The notes under the pieces are model-generated. The model saw nothing but the letters and a program-made list of their open reading frames with translations. It did no database searches and was not told the origin of the DNA. A stretch of DNA of 64,000 nucleotides from positions 59,249,546-59,313,545 of the forward strand of contig NC_092054.1 of NCBI RefSeq assembly GCF_003086295.3. Reading direction: 5' to 3'. Positions 10,486-23,302 of the stretch are shown in pieces. Every line of letters begins with the position of its first letter. Position 1 is the stretch's first letter. The position numbers were made by a program, and so were the translations under genes. The DNA comes from Arachis hypogaea (taxonomy: Eukaryota; Streptophyta; Magnoliopsida; Fabales; Fabaceae).

Positions 10486-11345
10486 TATAATGCCAATACA
10501 TGGGTTTGGTGTCCAAAATTCTTTTCCAATTTTGCCCATCCTAATAATCTATCCCACTATATGTCAATTTCACGTTAAAAAACTTCTACTACCTCATCTT
10601 CTCTCTTATCACATACATTCACGCTCTCTCTTATCTCATTAATTCACAATCACAGAACTTCTATAATTATCTCTCTCCTCTCTTACTATCTATCATATCA
10701 GATTAGTGTTACTGCATAATAAAAAATATTTTTCTTTTCTTATTCATCTTCGCTTGCATCCTTTTCACTTTACTTAAATATAATATAAAACCTAATATAA
10801 GGATAATTGGTGTCTAAATTTAAATTCCAATATTGTTCCTAAAGAAAGGTTTATTACTAAAAAATTCTTTCATCAGTTACGTTAAATAAAAAAATTTCTA
10901 TCCACTTTTTCACAGTAATCTCATTAAGATTTTTGTATTGGATGTAAATTATTGTTACAAATTTTTTTTATTTGGATATATTTTTAAAGAATAAAAATAA
11001 AATAGTTCAATAGGGACAATTTTTAAAAAAATAAATTTACACAGAATAATTTTTCTCTTATCATACTCTTCTAATATACTCTAGGTATTTACACAATATA
11101 TAATGTTAATTGGCGTCTAAATTTAAGTTCCAATATTACCCTAGAGAAGTTTATTATTACGTTGAATAAAAAAACTTTCACACATTTTTTCACAGCAACT
11201 TTATCAAGAGTTTTCTATTGGATATAAATTATTCATGCGAATTTTTTTTATTATGGATATGCTTTTAAAAAAATAAAAGTAAAATAGTTTAATAGGACAA
11301 TATTTTTTTGAAAAAATTTACATAGAATAATTTCTGTACCAATAT
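10486..11345. repeat. AT-rich tandem repeat, two and a part copies
   Basis: Two adjacent diverged copies at about 10797-11094 and 11095-11341. Each starts with AATTGGTGTCTAAATTT or AATTGGCGTCTAAATTT and carries CACAG, TATTGGATATAAATTATT and AAAATAGTT in the same order. A shorter related piece with TGGTGTCCAAAATTC starts near 10505. Unit length is about 250-300 bases. No coding capacity. Confidence 0.7.
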
Positions 11346-11818
11346 ATCAGGATTCATTTTAAATATAATATTCATTCATCTAAATTCATTCGTGGAGTAC
11401 CTTATAAAAATTATATTTAAGTATTTTTTTTATCTTATAACCATTTTATATTTTGAAATTCAAAATTTTGTATTTTTATTTTTATTCAAGCTTTATTTTT
11501 ATGTTTTATTTTAGTTATGTTAATAAAAAATATTAACATTAGTTTTAATGTTTAACTTTTAGGATAAATAAAAAGATAACATTTTTTTATAATTTTGATA
11601 ATTAAAAAACTATTTATTATAGAACAAATTATGCCTATTTCTTGACTATAGGAATATATATAATTTACTCTTAAATGTAATCAAAATAAATATATATTTA
11701 TTTAATTTTTTAAATTTTACATTAATTATTAAAATCATGGTATAATGGATGTACTCCTATAAAAAATGAAAATGACTTTATAACTATTTTTTTTTTTGGA
11801 AAAAAACATGACTCAATG
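11346..11818. other. AT-rich flank without genes
   Basis: No feature beyond A/T runs. Parts resemble 16200-16700 on the other side of the 4.3-kb insertion. The last five bases, CAATG (11814-11818), form the left half of a probable TSD. Confidence 0.5.
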
Positions 11819-12022
11819 TGTAACACCCTAACTACCAAAGCTCACGCTTCCAGCTGCGCGACTCTGATAGCTCGGACATTACGACGACTTTTATACTATT
11901 TAATACTAAAATATGAGCCTGTTTGAAACTTTAAACCGCAATACCGCTCCCAAAAATACTTTTGCTATACAACGTACATCCATGCATACCATACAACGTA
12001 CAGAAACTGATAAAGAGTACAT

Positions 12023-12060
12023 ACATATATATATATATATATATACATATATATAAATAT
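12023..12060. repeat. (TA)n microsatellite
   Basis: An AT dinucleotide run with a few interruptions inside the 4.3-kb repeat. Confidence 0.85.
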
Positions 12061-12843
12061 TATTACAAGCATTAACCAATACAATTCCTATCCCTCTTAC
12101 AGAATATATATCAAGATAAAGGTGAGGATACAATAAACCATAACTAAAACAATACAGAGCATCACAACAAAAATTAAATAAGCTCTTCGTAACTTCTGCG
12201 CCCATATCTTGAAAGGGGAAAAATGTAGGGGGGGGTGAGAACATCATCCTCGAAAGGGTTCTCAGTAGAGGGTTTTTGGGAATTACTGTAATAGGATACA
12301 TGAAGATAACCGCACCAGTGATTAATAACTGTCTTATGCCTCTTTTCAAAAACAACAGTTTTCAATAAGGTAAAGTCGGAAATCTTTTCTGAAAGAGGAA
12401 CCGTTCAATTCTCAAAAACACCAAAAGCCTTTCAAAAAGGTTTATCTATGCTGAACCAAAATAGCCTTTCATATTTTTCCAAATCAGAAACACAAAACCG
12501 AAACCAACCATCGGTCTATCTCAATCCAACCACGGCCCTAGGCCCAAACAATCCAACCACGGCCCTAGGCCCAAAGAATCCAACCATCAACCAAATCACC
12601 ACAATCCAACAGAGTCCCAATTGCAAACACAGATAGGAAGTTCAAGCACAAACAAACAATTACAGCAAGTAGAACAATTAGCAGTTAATCACAAAGGCAA
12701 ACCAAGTACAATATGCACACCCAAACAATGTCACATAGATGCATATGATGCATGCCTGTCCCTAGTGGCTGATGATATCATCTGTCGGTTATATAGCCAA
12801 CCCGACACGTCCTGGTAGCTAACCATGGACAGAAACACCCATC

Positions 12844-13065
12844 GTGGAGCAAGTAGGTTTGAGCTACAACCCCATTGCTACTACCCGCTCAACCCAGAGC
12901 CAGTGGAATAACCACTACTGCGGCTACTACCCAGGCAGGTGTTTAAAAGCTCAACCTGGAGCGAGTGGAATCACCACTACTACCGCTACTACCCAGGCGT
13001 CACAGTGTCTGACCTGGAGCAAGTGGGACGAACCACAACCCTTGCTACTACCCAGGTATCTCAAA
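12844..13065. repeat. Minisatellite within the 4.3-kb repeat
   Basis: About three imperfect units, each with GGAGC(A/G)AGTGG, then CCACTACTRC and CTACTACCCAGG. It corresponds in position to the triple CTATATCCCTGG repeat near 9685 in the inverted copy. Confidence 0.6.
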
Positions 13066-16000
13066 CATATATTCATTCAGTTCCAGCCATGGATCAACAT
13101 CCATCTCAGCCATCCGGCTTAAATTCAAAATTCATAGTTAGCCATACGGCCCATAACTCATTCAGCATTCAGCCATAAATCAATATCATACACAGCCATT
13201 CCGGCTCACGGTTCAATCCAAAACCAGCCAATATTCATAATCATACACAGCCATTCTGGCCCATAACAAAACAGCACTTCCACCGTTCAACATCATTAAA
13301 TTCATAAAACCGGAATTTAAGCCATAAATTACTTTTCTCAAGCCGTTTCACTATGAAATCAAATTTCAACTCTTTTTAGCCTTGGCTTTAAAGATCTCAT
13401 TTTCTTAAATCATCTCAGGCTCATATGCCAAATTTACTCAAAGTGAGTCTCCTTTTGAAAACAAAGCCACTCTCGGCATTCTCTTTCCAAAACTTCCAAA
13501 ACCATGGCAAGTTAAGGATTTATTTCAAAGTACTCAAAATCACTCATCCAACAATGGGATTTTATAACAAAAGCTTCTCGGCAGAGTCCCAAGTCTTTAG
13601 GGAAGGTCATCTTACATCAATTCTTTAAAATTCATTGAAACTCTTAAAATTATAGATTCTCGGTTCAAGTAAATAAAACTGAATTTATTATGAAACTGAA
13701 CCATACAAAATCACAAGTTCCAACCCGGTCCAAAATCAACTCATTTGAAACAGAATTAGTTCATTTGAATCAAACCGCTTTCAGATTTCTTTTTGGAACT
13801 CATTTTTCCAATTCTTCTAAAATGCCTCAAACTTGATTACTCAATCAAAAATCTAGGTTCCTTTAAAAATCACTAAAAACTCATTTTTATATTGAAATCA
13901 ATATTATAGCATCATTCTTTCCTTCAGTGATTCAAATGGTAAAAATAGTTCAGTTCTAAATAAGCCGAACTCAACGTATAAGGTTCATCAAATAAATTAA
14001 GCTTGAAAACATAAATATCCTTTTAATAAATCAAATAATACAATCTCTCAAATCCAACCTTTTTTTAAATAACCTTTCAACCAAGACTAAGAGTTTATAG
14101 AAATTTCGGCAGCACCTCCCCTAAAACTTGGACTTTTGCCACCCGGTTCGGGTCCCAACTAAACCGTTCCTCATTCCTTTTCAACAACACAAAACCAGAA
14201 ATCAATTCAAAGCAGGCTAAATCCAACAATCGCCTCAGTGGCGTATCTCAAGGATACCATTTCAAAATTAACTCAATATCAATCGATGTAACTCATTTCC
14301 AAAGCTTTAAAGAATCAGTTCGGCAATAAATCATTTGTCCATAACCAAGTCAATTAAAGTAAACCAGGCTGAATTCAAAAGTGCATTCGACTTTTCACAT
14401 CATTGAAATAACTGACTCAATTCAAACCAATCCTCAACGGTTTAAACTCAGATTTCAAATCTTTAAAGAATCAACTTTAAAACATTACATTTCATAAAGC
14501 CGCACAACAATTCAGCCAAACCAACATCTATAATCATTCGAGTCAATCAAATAATACATAAGGCAATTACAATCACCAAATACACAATATCTCACATCAG
14601 TATCCATATGTAATAATTCCAATACATAAAACATAGTTTTTGGAAAGTGCCCCTTCCTCAAAACGCAAATTCCATAACCCAAACGCGTCACATAATCCTT
14701 TTTGCATCGACCCGAGATCAACAATCAAAATCCCGGCAGCCAAAACCTCAGTTTCAAGCCACTTTCGCAACAGTCTCAACACTCTAATCGCAACATACAA
14801 CAACCAAAACTCAATTGTATAGCAATTAACGCCACAAACCTCAGCGTGAGATAACAGAATAGTAACCAAAAGACTTTCAAACCGAAAATGCTTACCGAAC
14901 CGAAGGAGAAACGGTTAAACTGAGACAGCGGCGGTCTCCGAACCGGTTCGGCGGTAACCCGGCAGCCACCTCAAGCGGCAGCGATGACCTGAACCATATG
15001 CAGTGACAATGAGGTTCCCAGAAACTCAACGGAAAGGAGAACCAGCTTAAAATCCTTACCGACGAAGCCTTTCAGCGACAGCAGCAGCATTTCCAGCGGC
15101 AGAGGCTTACCGGCGCACCCTCATGAGCGGTGACAAGGCCCCCAACAGCAGCTGGGCACATCGGCAGGAACAGCTCCGCGACGGTTCTCCTCTGGCGGGG
15201 CTCCCCCTCTCTTCCTCGCGACAACACCGGCGACGCTGGCGGCGAGCAATTTGGTGACTGGGCGGCGCGACCCTTTTTCCCTTTCGCGGTCCTCCCCTTC
15301 ACCTCAGATTTGCTCTGTGACGGCGTAGGGATGGTGGCGCGGCTGGACTGGGCGTGGCCTCAGTGGCAATGGCGAGGCAAAACGGTGACCCACGACCACC
15401 CTCTTCCTCGCGTAGCCCTCTGTTTCGACCTCTCTCTTCGCCTCGGACCTGACGGCGGACTCCAAGGCGGCGCGACGCGGTGAGCTTGCAGCTGCCACGA
15501 CGGACTATGGCGGCAACTTCACGGCCAGCGGCGATGCTGTTAGGCCATGGCGGCGATGCTCTTCTCCCTCTCCTCCTCTCTGCTTCTGTCTCAGTTTCTT
15601 CTGTGGTGAAGGGAGTAGTGTTTGCATTGCGGCTGTTAGGTTTAGTGGGAGAGGGTTTCGGCTGAAGCAAATGGGGGGTAGGGTTCATTTTCTTTTTGAA
15701 AATTAGGGTTAAGGGCATTATGGTAATTTCACATAAAATTGGGAATAATATAGTAGTTGAAACCCAATGTAAATCCAACACTTATTGTATATAGAAAATA
15801 CTATTTGCTCATCAATTTTTACAAATTATTTTCAATAAAATGCCCAAATCAAACAATTAGAAATAATATACTTAATTTCTTCATTTTTCCAAAATAGCAA
15901 TAGTAATATTTAAAATATTACTTATCTAATCTAAATCATATAAAATCCTTATTATTTCATAACTATCAACTTTATAATTCAAATATAGAAAATAATCCAA

Positions 16001-16162
16001 TAATTATAAAATTGGATAATAATCATAACTTATCTCAAGTTCAATAAATCAAAACTTGCCTTAATTATCCTTAATAAAATAATCTCTGAAATTAAGGCTA
16101 TAAATAACTATATGATTTGAGACTTGATCATAATAAGACTTTTCAAAGTTCTGGGTGTTACA

Positions 16163-17196
16163 TAATGACTATAGAGTATAATTTAAACAACAATAGATAA
16201 ATAACATAAGTAATAAAAAATAGACATAAAATTTAATTTTTTTGATATTTGGTACAAAAATAAATATAACAAAATAAATTACTGTTCTCATACATTATAA
16301 CATAAAATTTAACATTATCCTTTTCTAGAGCCATCTATTTTTTTAGTTTTTATCCTTATTTTTGTACTTTATTTTAATTTTATTAAACCAAAAAGTACTA
16401 ATGTCATTTAACTTTAATTTTTAACTTTTATTATAAATGAAAATATGTGACTTTGAATGTATTAGATAATAAAAAAACTCATAATAAAAAAAATTTAAAT
16501 TTACTCATTCATTATATTTATAAGAGTGTAGATGATTCACATAAGAGTTATGAGATTTTTTTTGAACTTTTATTTTAAAGTAGTATTCACTTCTGAGTGT
16601 AATAATTATGAACTAATATATGTTGGTAACTAATTGCGATTGAAGAGAAGATAGAAAGAGAATAAAAACGGAGGAAGGAAGAGAGAACAAGCTAATATAA
16701 GAGTGATGGTGAGGCATATGTAGATAGATAATAATAAGAAAAAAGAGTAATGAAAACAAAAATTAAAAATTCTAAAAGAATAATAAGACTAAAGGTAATT
16801 TAATTAAAATATTGAATATAAAATTATAAGAAATAAAATATTTTTAGCTATTAAAATAATGCGAGAGAAAGAGATATTTCAATATAAATTTTTATATCTG
16901 TTTCAAATTAAATATAATTGAGAAATAAATAAATTTACAAATATTTATAAATTTTATCTTTATTGTTACACATAGTAACAACATAATGATTTTAGTATTA
17001 TACCTAAATTAATTTAAATTCAATTATTCTATATATTAAAGAAATTAAATAACTAATACATTTTTTTATTTTTTATTTCATTATTCTATACAAAATTTTT
17101 GAATGCTTGATATCTTAACTTTTTTTTTTAAAATGATAAAATATGACTTAACAAGTAAGTATGAAAAATAAGTATCTTTATAATAGTTATACATCT
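16163..17196. other. AT-rich DNA without genes
   Basis: About 1 kb of A/T-rich sequence between the 4.3-kb repeat and element C, with no credible ORF or structured repeat. It begins with TAATG, the right half of the probable TSD. Confidence 0.5.
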
Positions 17197-17607
17197 TGAT
17201 ATGGCGGTTACAAATATAAGTCATAACTCGGCATCGCGCGTTATAGCTCGGCTTAACAAGCTATAAATCGTCCAAACGGTACTCATAATATTACCGTCTG
17301 ATCTTACGGCGCAATGGTCGGATACATTGCAAATCTTCTACAGACCGAGATAATCACACCAAATGTAACTGACAAGGACCTCGGCCTGTATAAAAGAAGG
17401 TAAGATATTTTCTTTAGGTAGGCAATTAAGATACAATACTGACTTAAGCATTGGAGTGCCTTTGCAGGTACACTCCCCCTCTCCTCACTCACGAGTTGCG
17501 AAGGGAAAGTTCGGACAAGAGAAATTTATAGTTCGGTATTCAGGAGGAAAGCTCGGCAACTTGTTGTTGACTGCTAACCTATTCTCCAGTACTTTCAGGC
17601 AAGAACA
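17197..17607 (+). repeat. 5' LTR of element C
   Basis: Starts TGATATGGCGGTTACA and ends AAGAACA two bases before the PBS; about 411 bases. The TATA box is at 17389. The downstream block with AAGCATTGGAGTGCC and TTTGCAGGTAC is shared with the LTR of element F, showing a common lineage. The start is inferred from the TG terminus only, since the other LTR is out of view. Confidence 0.6.
17389..17396 (+). promoter_or_regulatory. TATA box of element C LTR
   Basis: TATAAAAG in the LTR, about 60 bases before the conserved AAGCATTGGAG block, in the same place as the TATAAATA of element F. Confidence 0.6.
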
Positions 17608-17609
17608 AT

Positions 17610-17627
17610 TGGCGCCCACCGTGGGGC
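17610..17627 (+). promoter_or_regulatory. PBS of element C (tRNA-Lys type)
   Basis: TGGCGCCCACCGTGGGGC is the complement of the 3' end of plant tRNA-Lys(CUU) as I recall it. Every other PBS in this window is of tRNA-Asp type. Confidence 0.7.
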
Positions 17628-17682
17628 CGAAATAATATAAAGCCCTTTTCTTTTCTCGGCCCCATTACCTTCACATACACCC

Positions 17683-18745
17683 ATGGCCGATGCACAACCT
17701 CCTTCCCCGTCCGAGCTCCTACAGATGGTGATCGAGCTTCAACAGGCAAATCAGCGCATGGCGCAAGAAAATTAGAAAATGGCTGACCAGATCGCCGAGT
17801 TGAACAATGCTCGGATAGAAAATAACAACGATCGTCAACCACAACAGGAAGACAAGGAACACCAATCTGACCCATCACATGTTTTTGAAACTATTCGGAT
17901 TCAGCCACGAGACGAAGAAGCGCGGCCTGAAGATGAACATAAGGAGCCCGACAATTCTGTGGGACCCTTCACACCAGATGTGATGAATTTTGAACTGCCA
18001 CGAAGGTTCACCTTACCAATGACTCTTATCCTCTATAACGGGCTTGGTGACCCAAAGAAGTTCCTCAAAAAATTCCGATCAATAATGATCGTTAATGGTG
18101 CATCCAATCATGTTTTATGTCGTTGCTTTCCATCTTATTTGGACGGCCCTGCACTTAACTGGTTTTGTGCTTTGCCTGTAGGTTCATTCTCTAGGTTCCA
18201 GGAGATGGCCAAGCTATTTGAAGATCATTTTGCTGGATCTACTATTTATTTGCATGATTTAGATTATCTGAATACAATAAAGCAAGGCCAGAATGAGAGA
18301 TTGAAAGACTACATGACTTGCTTCACAAAGGTCGCAATGAGCATACTAGACCTCCACCCCGAGGTCCATTTGCATGCCATTAAGAGTGGACTTCGACCAG
18401 GAAAGTTCCAAGAGACCATCGCTGTAGCCAAGCCAAAGACCCTTGCCGAGTTTCGCAAAAAATCCAAAGGACAAATCGATATCGAAGAACTCAGACAAGC
18501 TTGGAAAGCCGAAAAAACACAATACATAGACGAGGATAAGATACAAAACAGTAAGAAAAATTTTAAACTAACTCCTCGATTTGAATCCTACACACAGTTC
18601 AACATAAAGCGGGAAGACATCATCATAGAGATGCTGAACTCAAAATTGATCAAACCCCCGAGGAAGGCCGGCACCTATCAAGACACAAAGAACGTGGATA
18701 AATCCAAATACTATACTTTCCACCAGAAGCACGGCCACACCACTA
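17683..18745 (+). pseudogene. gag: Gag of element C (one early stop, ends in frameshift)
   Basis: The ancestral ATG is probably 17683, opening a coiled-coil-like Gln-rich N-terminus. An in-frame TAG lies at 17773-17775; the frame continues from 17779 to about 18745. The gag domain spans the middle: GDPKKFLKKF, then LDGPALNWFCALP, then NERLKDYMTCF. It ends in a degenerate zinc-binding motif (FHQKHGHTTTN), where a frameshift removes the Cys and stops the ORF at 18774. The protein would be the structural capsid. Confidence 0.75.
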
Positions 18746-19511
18746 CGAATGTGTGGTCACAAAAGACCTTTTAGAAAGGCTAGCTCAGCAAGGTCATCTT
18801 GACAAATACATTAGTGGCCACATACAGAGGTGTACACCATCCTTTACTAGAAACACCTCATCAGAACCACAACATCGGGGAAAAGAGAAGGCGTCTGCAA
18901 GCCCATATGAACCACCTCAAGGTGTAATCAACTGTAGCTCAGGTGGGTACGCAAGTGGAGGAGCATTAAGCTCGGCTAAAAAAAGGCCTGTCCGAGCAAT
19001 GTGTTCCGTGGAAAGAACTCAACACGAACCGATAACAATCCCTCAATTTCCGCAAGTGATATTCACACGTGCCGACTTTGATTACAACATTCAAAATTTG
19101 GATGACCCTGTGGTCATATCTCTTTAATTGGGTGATCTGCTGGTAAAAAAGGTGCTATTAGATCCAGGGAGTAGCGCCGACATTCTATTTTATTCCACCT
19201 TTCAGAAAATGAAGCTCAGCGACAACATCCTCCAATCATCGAGTGGAGACTTAGTCGGCTTCTCAGGTGAAAGAGTCCCTTTATTGGGATCAGTGTGGTT
19301 ACAAACAACACTGGATGAGCACCCTCTATCCAAATCCTCTAATATTCAATATTTAGTGGTAAATTGTTTTAGCCCATATAATCTTATACTTGGCCGATCA
19401 TTTTTAAACAAGTTCGGCGCAATTGTAACCACAATTCATCTCTGCATTAAGTTTCCTGTGCAGGACGATCAAATTGCAACTATCCATTGCGACTACAAAG
19501 AAGCGCGATAG
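18746..19511 (+). pseudogene. Gag C-terminus and aspartic protease of element C
   Basis: This frame picks up right after the frameshift (TKDLLERLAQQGHLDKYI) and runs to an in-frame TAA at 19125-19127, then reopens to 19511. The protease core is VLLDPGSSADILFYSTF, with Asp-Pro-Gly in the active-site position as often seen in Tat-lineage proteases. The fold continues through YNLILGRSFLNKFGA. Gag and protease were one reading frame, as in element F. Confidence 0.7.
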
Positions 19512-20545
19512 TGCTACAACATCAGCATGAGACTACCGAATCGCTTAAAGCAAGCCTAGGTCAACAATGTCCACATTTCCAAAAACAACTCGGTCTTGGC
19601 CGACCTAGGCCCAAGAGCCAAATTTCTCGAATGGTCCACACCAACAGGTGAGTTACAAAAAGTATATTTCAATAATAATCCTAACAAATACACCTATGTA
19701 GGTACAACCATCAGCACGGCAGAACTAAATGCAGTACAAACCTTTCTACAAAAGCAAGCCGACCTGTTCGCCTAGAAACCATCTGATATGCCCAGCATTG
19801 ACCCCCAAATCATTGCCCATAAACTAGCAATCAACCCTTCTGTCCGACCAGTATAGCAGAAAAAAAGAAACATCGGAGATGAAAAGAGAAAGGCGTCATT
19901 GGAAGAGACTCAAAAGCTAATCAATGCCGACTTTATCAGGGAAATACGGTTCACCACCTGGCTAGCCAATGTTGTAATGGTAAGAAAACAAAACGGTAAG
20001 TGGCACATGTGCGTCGACTTCACTGATCTAAATAAAGCATGCCCGAAGGATTCATATCCTTTACCATCCATAGACTCTTTGGTGGATAACGCCTCTGGTT
20101 ATGCCACCTTAAGTTTCATGGATGCCTATTCCGGTTACAACCAGATCCTTATGCACCCTTCTGATCAAAGTAAAACGGCCTTTATTAGTGAATTTGGTAA
20201 TTATTGTTATAAAGTTATGCCTTTTGGACTAAAGAATACATGGCAACTTATTAGCGTCTCTTGGACAAAGTCTTCGCCAAACAGATCGGTAGAAATATGG
20301 AAGTCTTCGTTGACGACATGGTCGCCAAGACAAAGGTCGGCCATGACCATATCGCCGACCTCGCCAAAATATTTGATCAAATACGGCATTACAACATGCG
20401 TCTTAATCCTGAAATATGTGCTTTTGCCATTCAAGGTGGTAAGTTTTTGGGTTTTTTACTAACTAGCAGGGGTATCGAGGCCAATCTAGACAAATGCCGA
20501 GCAGTACTAGAAATGACGAGCCTAAATATAATAAAGGAGGTGTAG
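19512..20545 (+). pseudogene. Reverse transcriptase of element C (broken)
   Basis: Linker with several stops (TAGs near 19510, 19557, 19773 and 19855), then the RT domain in one frame from 19899: NGKWHMCVDFTDLNKACPKD, FMDAYSGYNQI and MPFGLKN. A frameshift near 20235 moves the frame; the catalytic VFVDDM follows at about 20302. The thumb side reads GIEANLDKC. A further stop ends it at 20545. Catalytic Asp residues remain but no full-length enzyme can be made. Confidence 0.75.
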
Positions 20546-21530
20546 CGCCTGACAGGAAGACTTGCTACACTTTCCCGATTTGTACCATGTTTGGCTTCAA
20601 AATCTTTTCCTTTTTTCCAAACACTTAAAAAGAAAACCACTTTTCAATAGAATGACGATTGCAAAAGAGCTTTCAATACTCTTAAAACAATTCTATCGCA
20701 ACCGCCAGTTCTACAAAAACCCTTACAAGGGGAAGAACTTTCCTATACTTGTTAGTTACTGACTGGGCGATAAGCTCTGCTCTAGTTACAGAAAGGAACA
20801 AAGTTCAATAGCCAATTTATTTCGTTAGCAAGACGCTACAACATGCTGAAGTCAATTATCCAAAGATAGAAAAACTAGCGTTAACAATGGTATTCTCAGC
20901 GAGGAGACTCCGGCCTTATTTTCAGAGCCATGTTATTCATGTTCGGACCGACCAACCATTACGCTAGCTCTTGCATAAACCTGAAATTGCAGGACGACTT
21001 GTCAAATGGTCTGTCGAGCTGTCTGAGTTTGACATCAGATACCAAGGACGGGGTCCGATTAAGTCACAATTCCTTGCCGACTTCATAGCAGAATTGACAA
21101 TCCCAACAGCAGATGACCATACAGTACAATGGACATTATACATTGATGGTTCATCAAACCCCCAAGGGTGTGGCACAGGAATCAGGCTGGAAGGCGATGA
21201 TGGCTTCATTTTGGAACATTCCCTTCACCTTTCCTTCAAAGCTAGCAACAATCAATCCGAATATGAGGCTCTAATTGTAGGACTTTGGCTCTATTTAGAT
21301 CTCCATATATCAGCCATAAAGGTATACTGTGACTCACTATTGGTAGTACAACAGGTAAATGACATTTTTCAAGTCAAAGATCCACTGCTTACTAAATACT
21401 TATTATTAGTAAGACATTTGATCTCCCAATTTATAAACTTTGAAATACAGCTTATACCACGAGATCAGAACCATAGAGCTGACATTTTATCTAAGCTCAG
21501 TAGCACACAATCTCCACTATCCACATTACA
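20546..21530 (+). pseudogene. RNase H and second RNase H domain of element C
   Basis: Up to about 20965 the classical RNase H region is degraded by stops and frame changes; LVTDWAISSAL and VNYPKIEKLALTMVFSARRL can still be read. From 20971 a long frame opens with the connector KWSVELSEFDIRYQG and then a second RNase H domain (LYIDGSSNPQGCGTGI, SEYEALIVGL, RDQNHRADILSKLSS). Dual RNase H domains are a mark of the Tat lineage. Confidence 0.7.
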
Positions 21531-22822
21531 TCAATCCACTTTACATACTCCAAGTGTTACGCTAGCAGATGTTTTAAGTGTCACACAGGAACAGGATTGG
21601 CGGAGCTCCTTTATACATTATTTAAAAACAGGTGAAACACCATCCAATGTAGAAAACACAAAGAAATTCCGACGACAAGCGTCATTTTTCACACTACAAA
21701 ATGGCTCTTTATATAGACGAGGATATTCTCGGCCCTTAGTGAAATGCCTCTCAACATCTGAAGCCGAGTTAGCACTATCTGAGGCTCACGAGGGAATTTG
21801 TGGAACACACACCGGAGCTCGGAGTTTAGCTTTAAAAGTCCTCCGTGCCGGTTTCTTTTGGCCTACTTTACAACAAGATAGTCATAATAAAGTTCGGAGC
21901 TGCGAAAGCTGCCAGAAGCACGCACCCATCATACACATTCCAGTCGAGCATCTACATCACTCAAACATCAGTTGGCCTTCAATCATTGGGGGCTCGATAT
22001 ACTCGGCCCATTCCCAATGGCGGCGGGCCAGGTAAAATTCCTATTGGTTGCAATTGATTACTTTTTAAAATGGGTCAAAGCCCAGCCCTTATCTAAATTA
22101 CATCTCAACAAATGATCTCTTTCGTCTGGAAAAACATTATCTGCCGCTTTGGCATTCCTCAACACATCGTTACTGACAATGGTCGCCAGTTTGTCGATCA
22201 AAAGTTTACCTCTTTTTTGCAGAACATTAAGATCAAACACCACTTCGCCTCTGTTGAACATCCTCAAACAAATAGATTGGCAGAAGCAGCGAACAAGGTA
22301 ATCATACACGCCCTAAAGAAAAAATTGGTTGATGCAAAAGAACTATGGGCCGAGATTATACCAGAGATTCTGTGGGGATACAACACCACACCCCAATCCT
22401 CAACAAAGGAAATGCCATTCTGACTTGTATATGGCTCCGAAGCCATGATAGCATTGGAAGTTTCACAATGTTCCATCAGAACTCAAGTCGACGACCATGA
22501 CGAAGCTCGGCGCGCCGACTTAGATACTATTAAGGAGATCAGGGATATGGCAACAATACATCAATGTGCAACACAACAAGTCAAAGCTCGGTGATACAAT
22601 AAAATAGTCAAGCACCGATCATTTCAAAAAGGCGACCTAGTACTAAGAAAGACAGAAACTGCTTGAAAGCCGTCTACGCATGGAAAGCTTGCCGTAAATT
22701 GGGACGGTCCATATTGAATTGCTGAAGTACTCAGAAATAGAGCCTACCGCCTAGAATATTTAGATGGTATGACTATACCTCATACTTGGAATATTCGCTC
22801 TCTGAAGCAATTTTATAGTTAA
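21531..22822 (+). pseudogene. Integrase of element C (broken)
   Basis: The N-terminal zinc-binding domain is readable: EAHEGICGTHTG, then CESCQKH. A frameshift near 21985 breaks the catalytic core; in other frames GPFPMAAGQVKFL and then IVTDNGRQF (second Asp) and AEAANKVI (Glu) can be read. Further stops lie near 22422, 22591 and 22665. The C-terminal module with NWDGPYCIAEVL follows, and the natural end is about 22822. It would insert cDNA into chromosomes; this copy is dead. Confidence 0.7.
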
Positions 22823-23302
22823 AAAGTCAGGAACAGGCTTGTACTCTTTTTTCTACTACCAAGATTTTTCCCAAAAAGGTTTTGCTTGGAGGGGTTTTAA
22901 CGAGGCTTGCCTACCCGCACCTTTGTAACTAAAAGGTTTCCGAATTACAGAGACATCCTCATATCTTCTTTAACTATAATTATCTTATTTACAATTTAAC
23001 TCTGGCCGAATGTATGCTCTGCAAATTATAACTTACTTTAATATGTTAACAATCTTTAACTTATCCCTTCTCGAGGATACAATGATTCAATTATTAGTGA
23101 ATATACCAAGTTCTAATATATTTCTATCAATTAATAAGCTCAAAAGCCTTTTTTCAGTATACCGGATAATAGTGAAAGGCTATCTATCAAAGCAAACATC
23201 AAATTGCAAAATCATTCAACACTAACGGTCAAAACATACTCCCTTTATGGGCTACAATTGTACGCATGTATCAAAAAGCTCTCAAAACAGAGCAACACAA
23301 GT
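22823..23302 (+). other. Spacer between integrase and antisense gene in element C
   Basis: Non-coding. It contains GGGGTTTTAACGAGGC, a motif typical of sequence after Tat-lineage pol. No tandem array like that in element F is visible. Confidence 0.5.

Larger units (their letters stand above)
11819..16162 (-). repeat. 4.3-kb repeat bounded by TGTAACACCC/GGGTGTTACA, probable solo LTR
   Basis: It begins TGTAACACCC (11819) and ends GGGTGTTACA (16162), flanked by CAATG and TAATG, which match at four of five bases as expected for an aged 5-bp TSD. TG...CA ends, a 5-bp TSD and lack of coding capacity fit a long solo LTR; a non-autonomous DNA element with 10-bp terminal inverted repeats is less likely. 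The minus orientation is inferred from the truncated copy at 7828 and from a CAG/GATATGG junction like an intron acceptor. The GC-rich part at 14900-15660 gives open frames on both strands that look like compositional noise. Confidence 0.6.

Noticed and set aside
11906..12365. Minus-strand ORFs of 149 and 63 codons
   Set aside because: One runs through a TA microsatellite; both lie inside the LTR-like repeat without domain support.
15072..15781. GC-rich ORFs up to 160 codons on both strands
   Set aside because: They lie in the GC-rich part of the 4.3-kb LTR-like repeat; frames overlap on both strands and no family is recognised.
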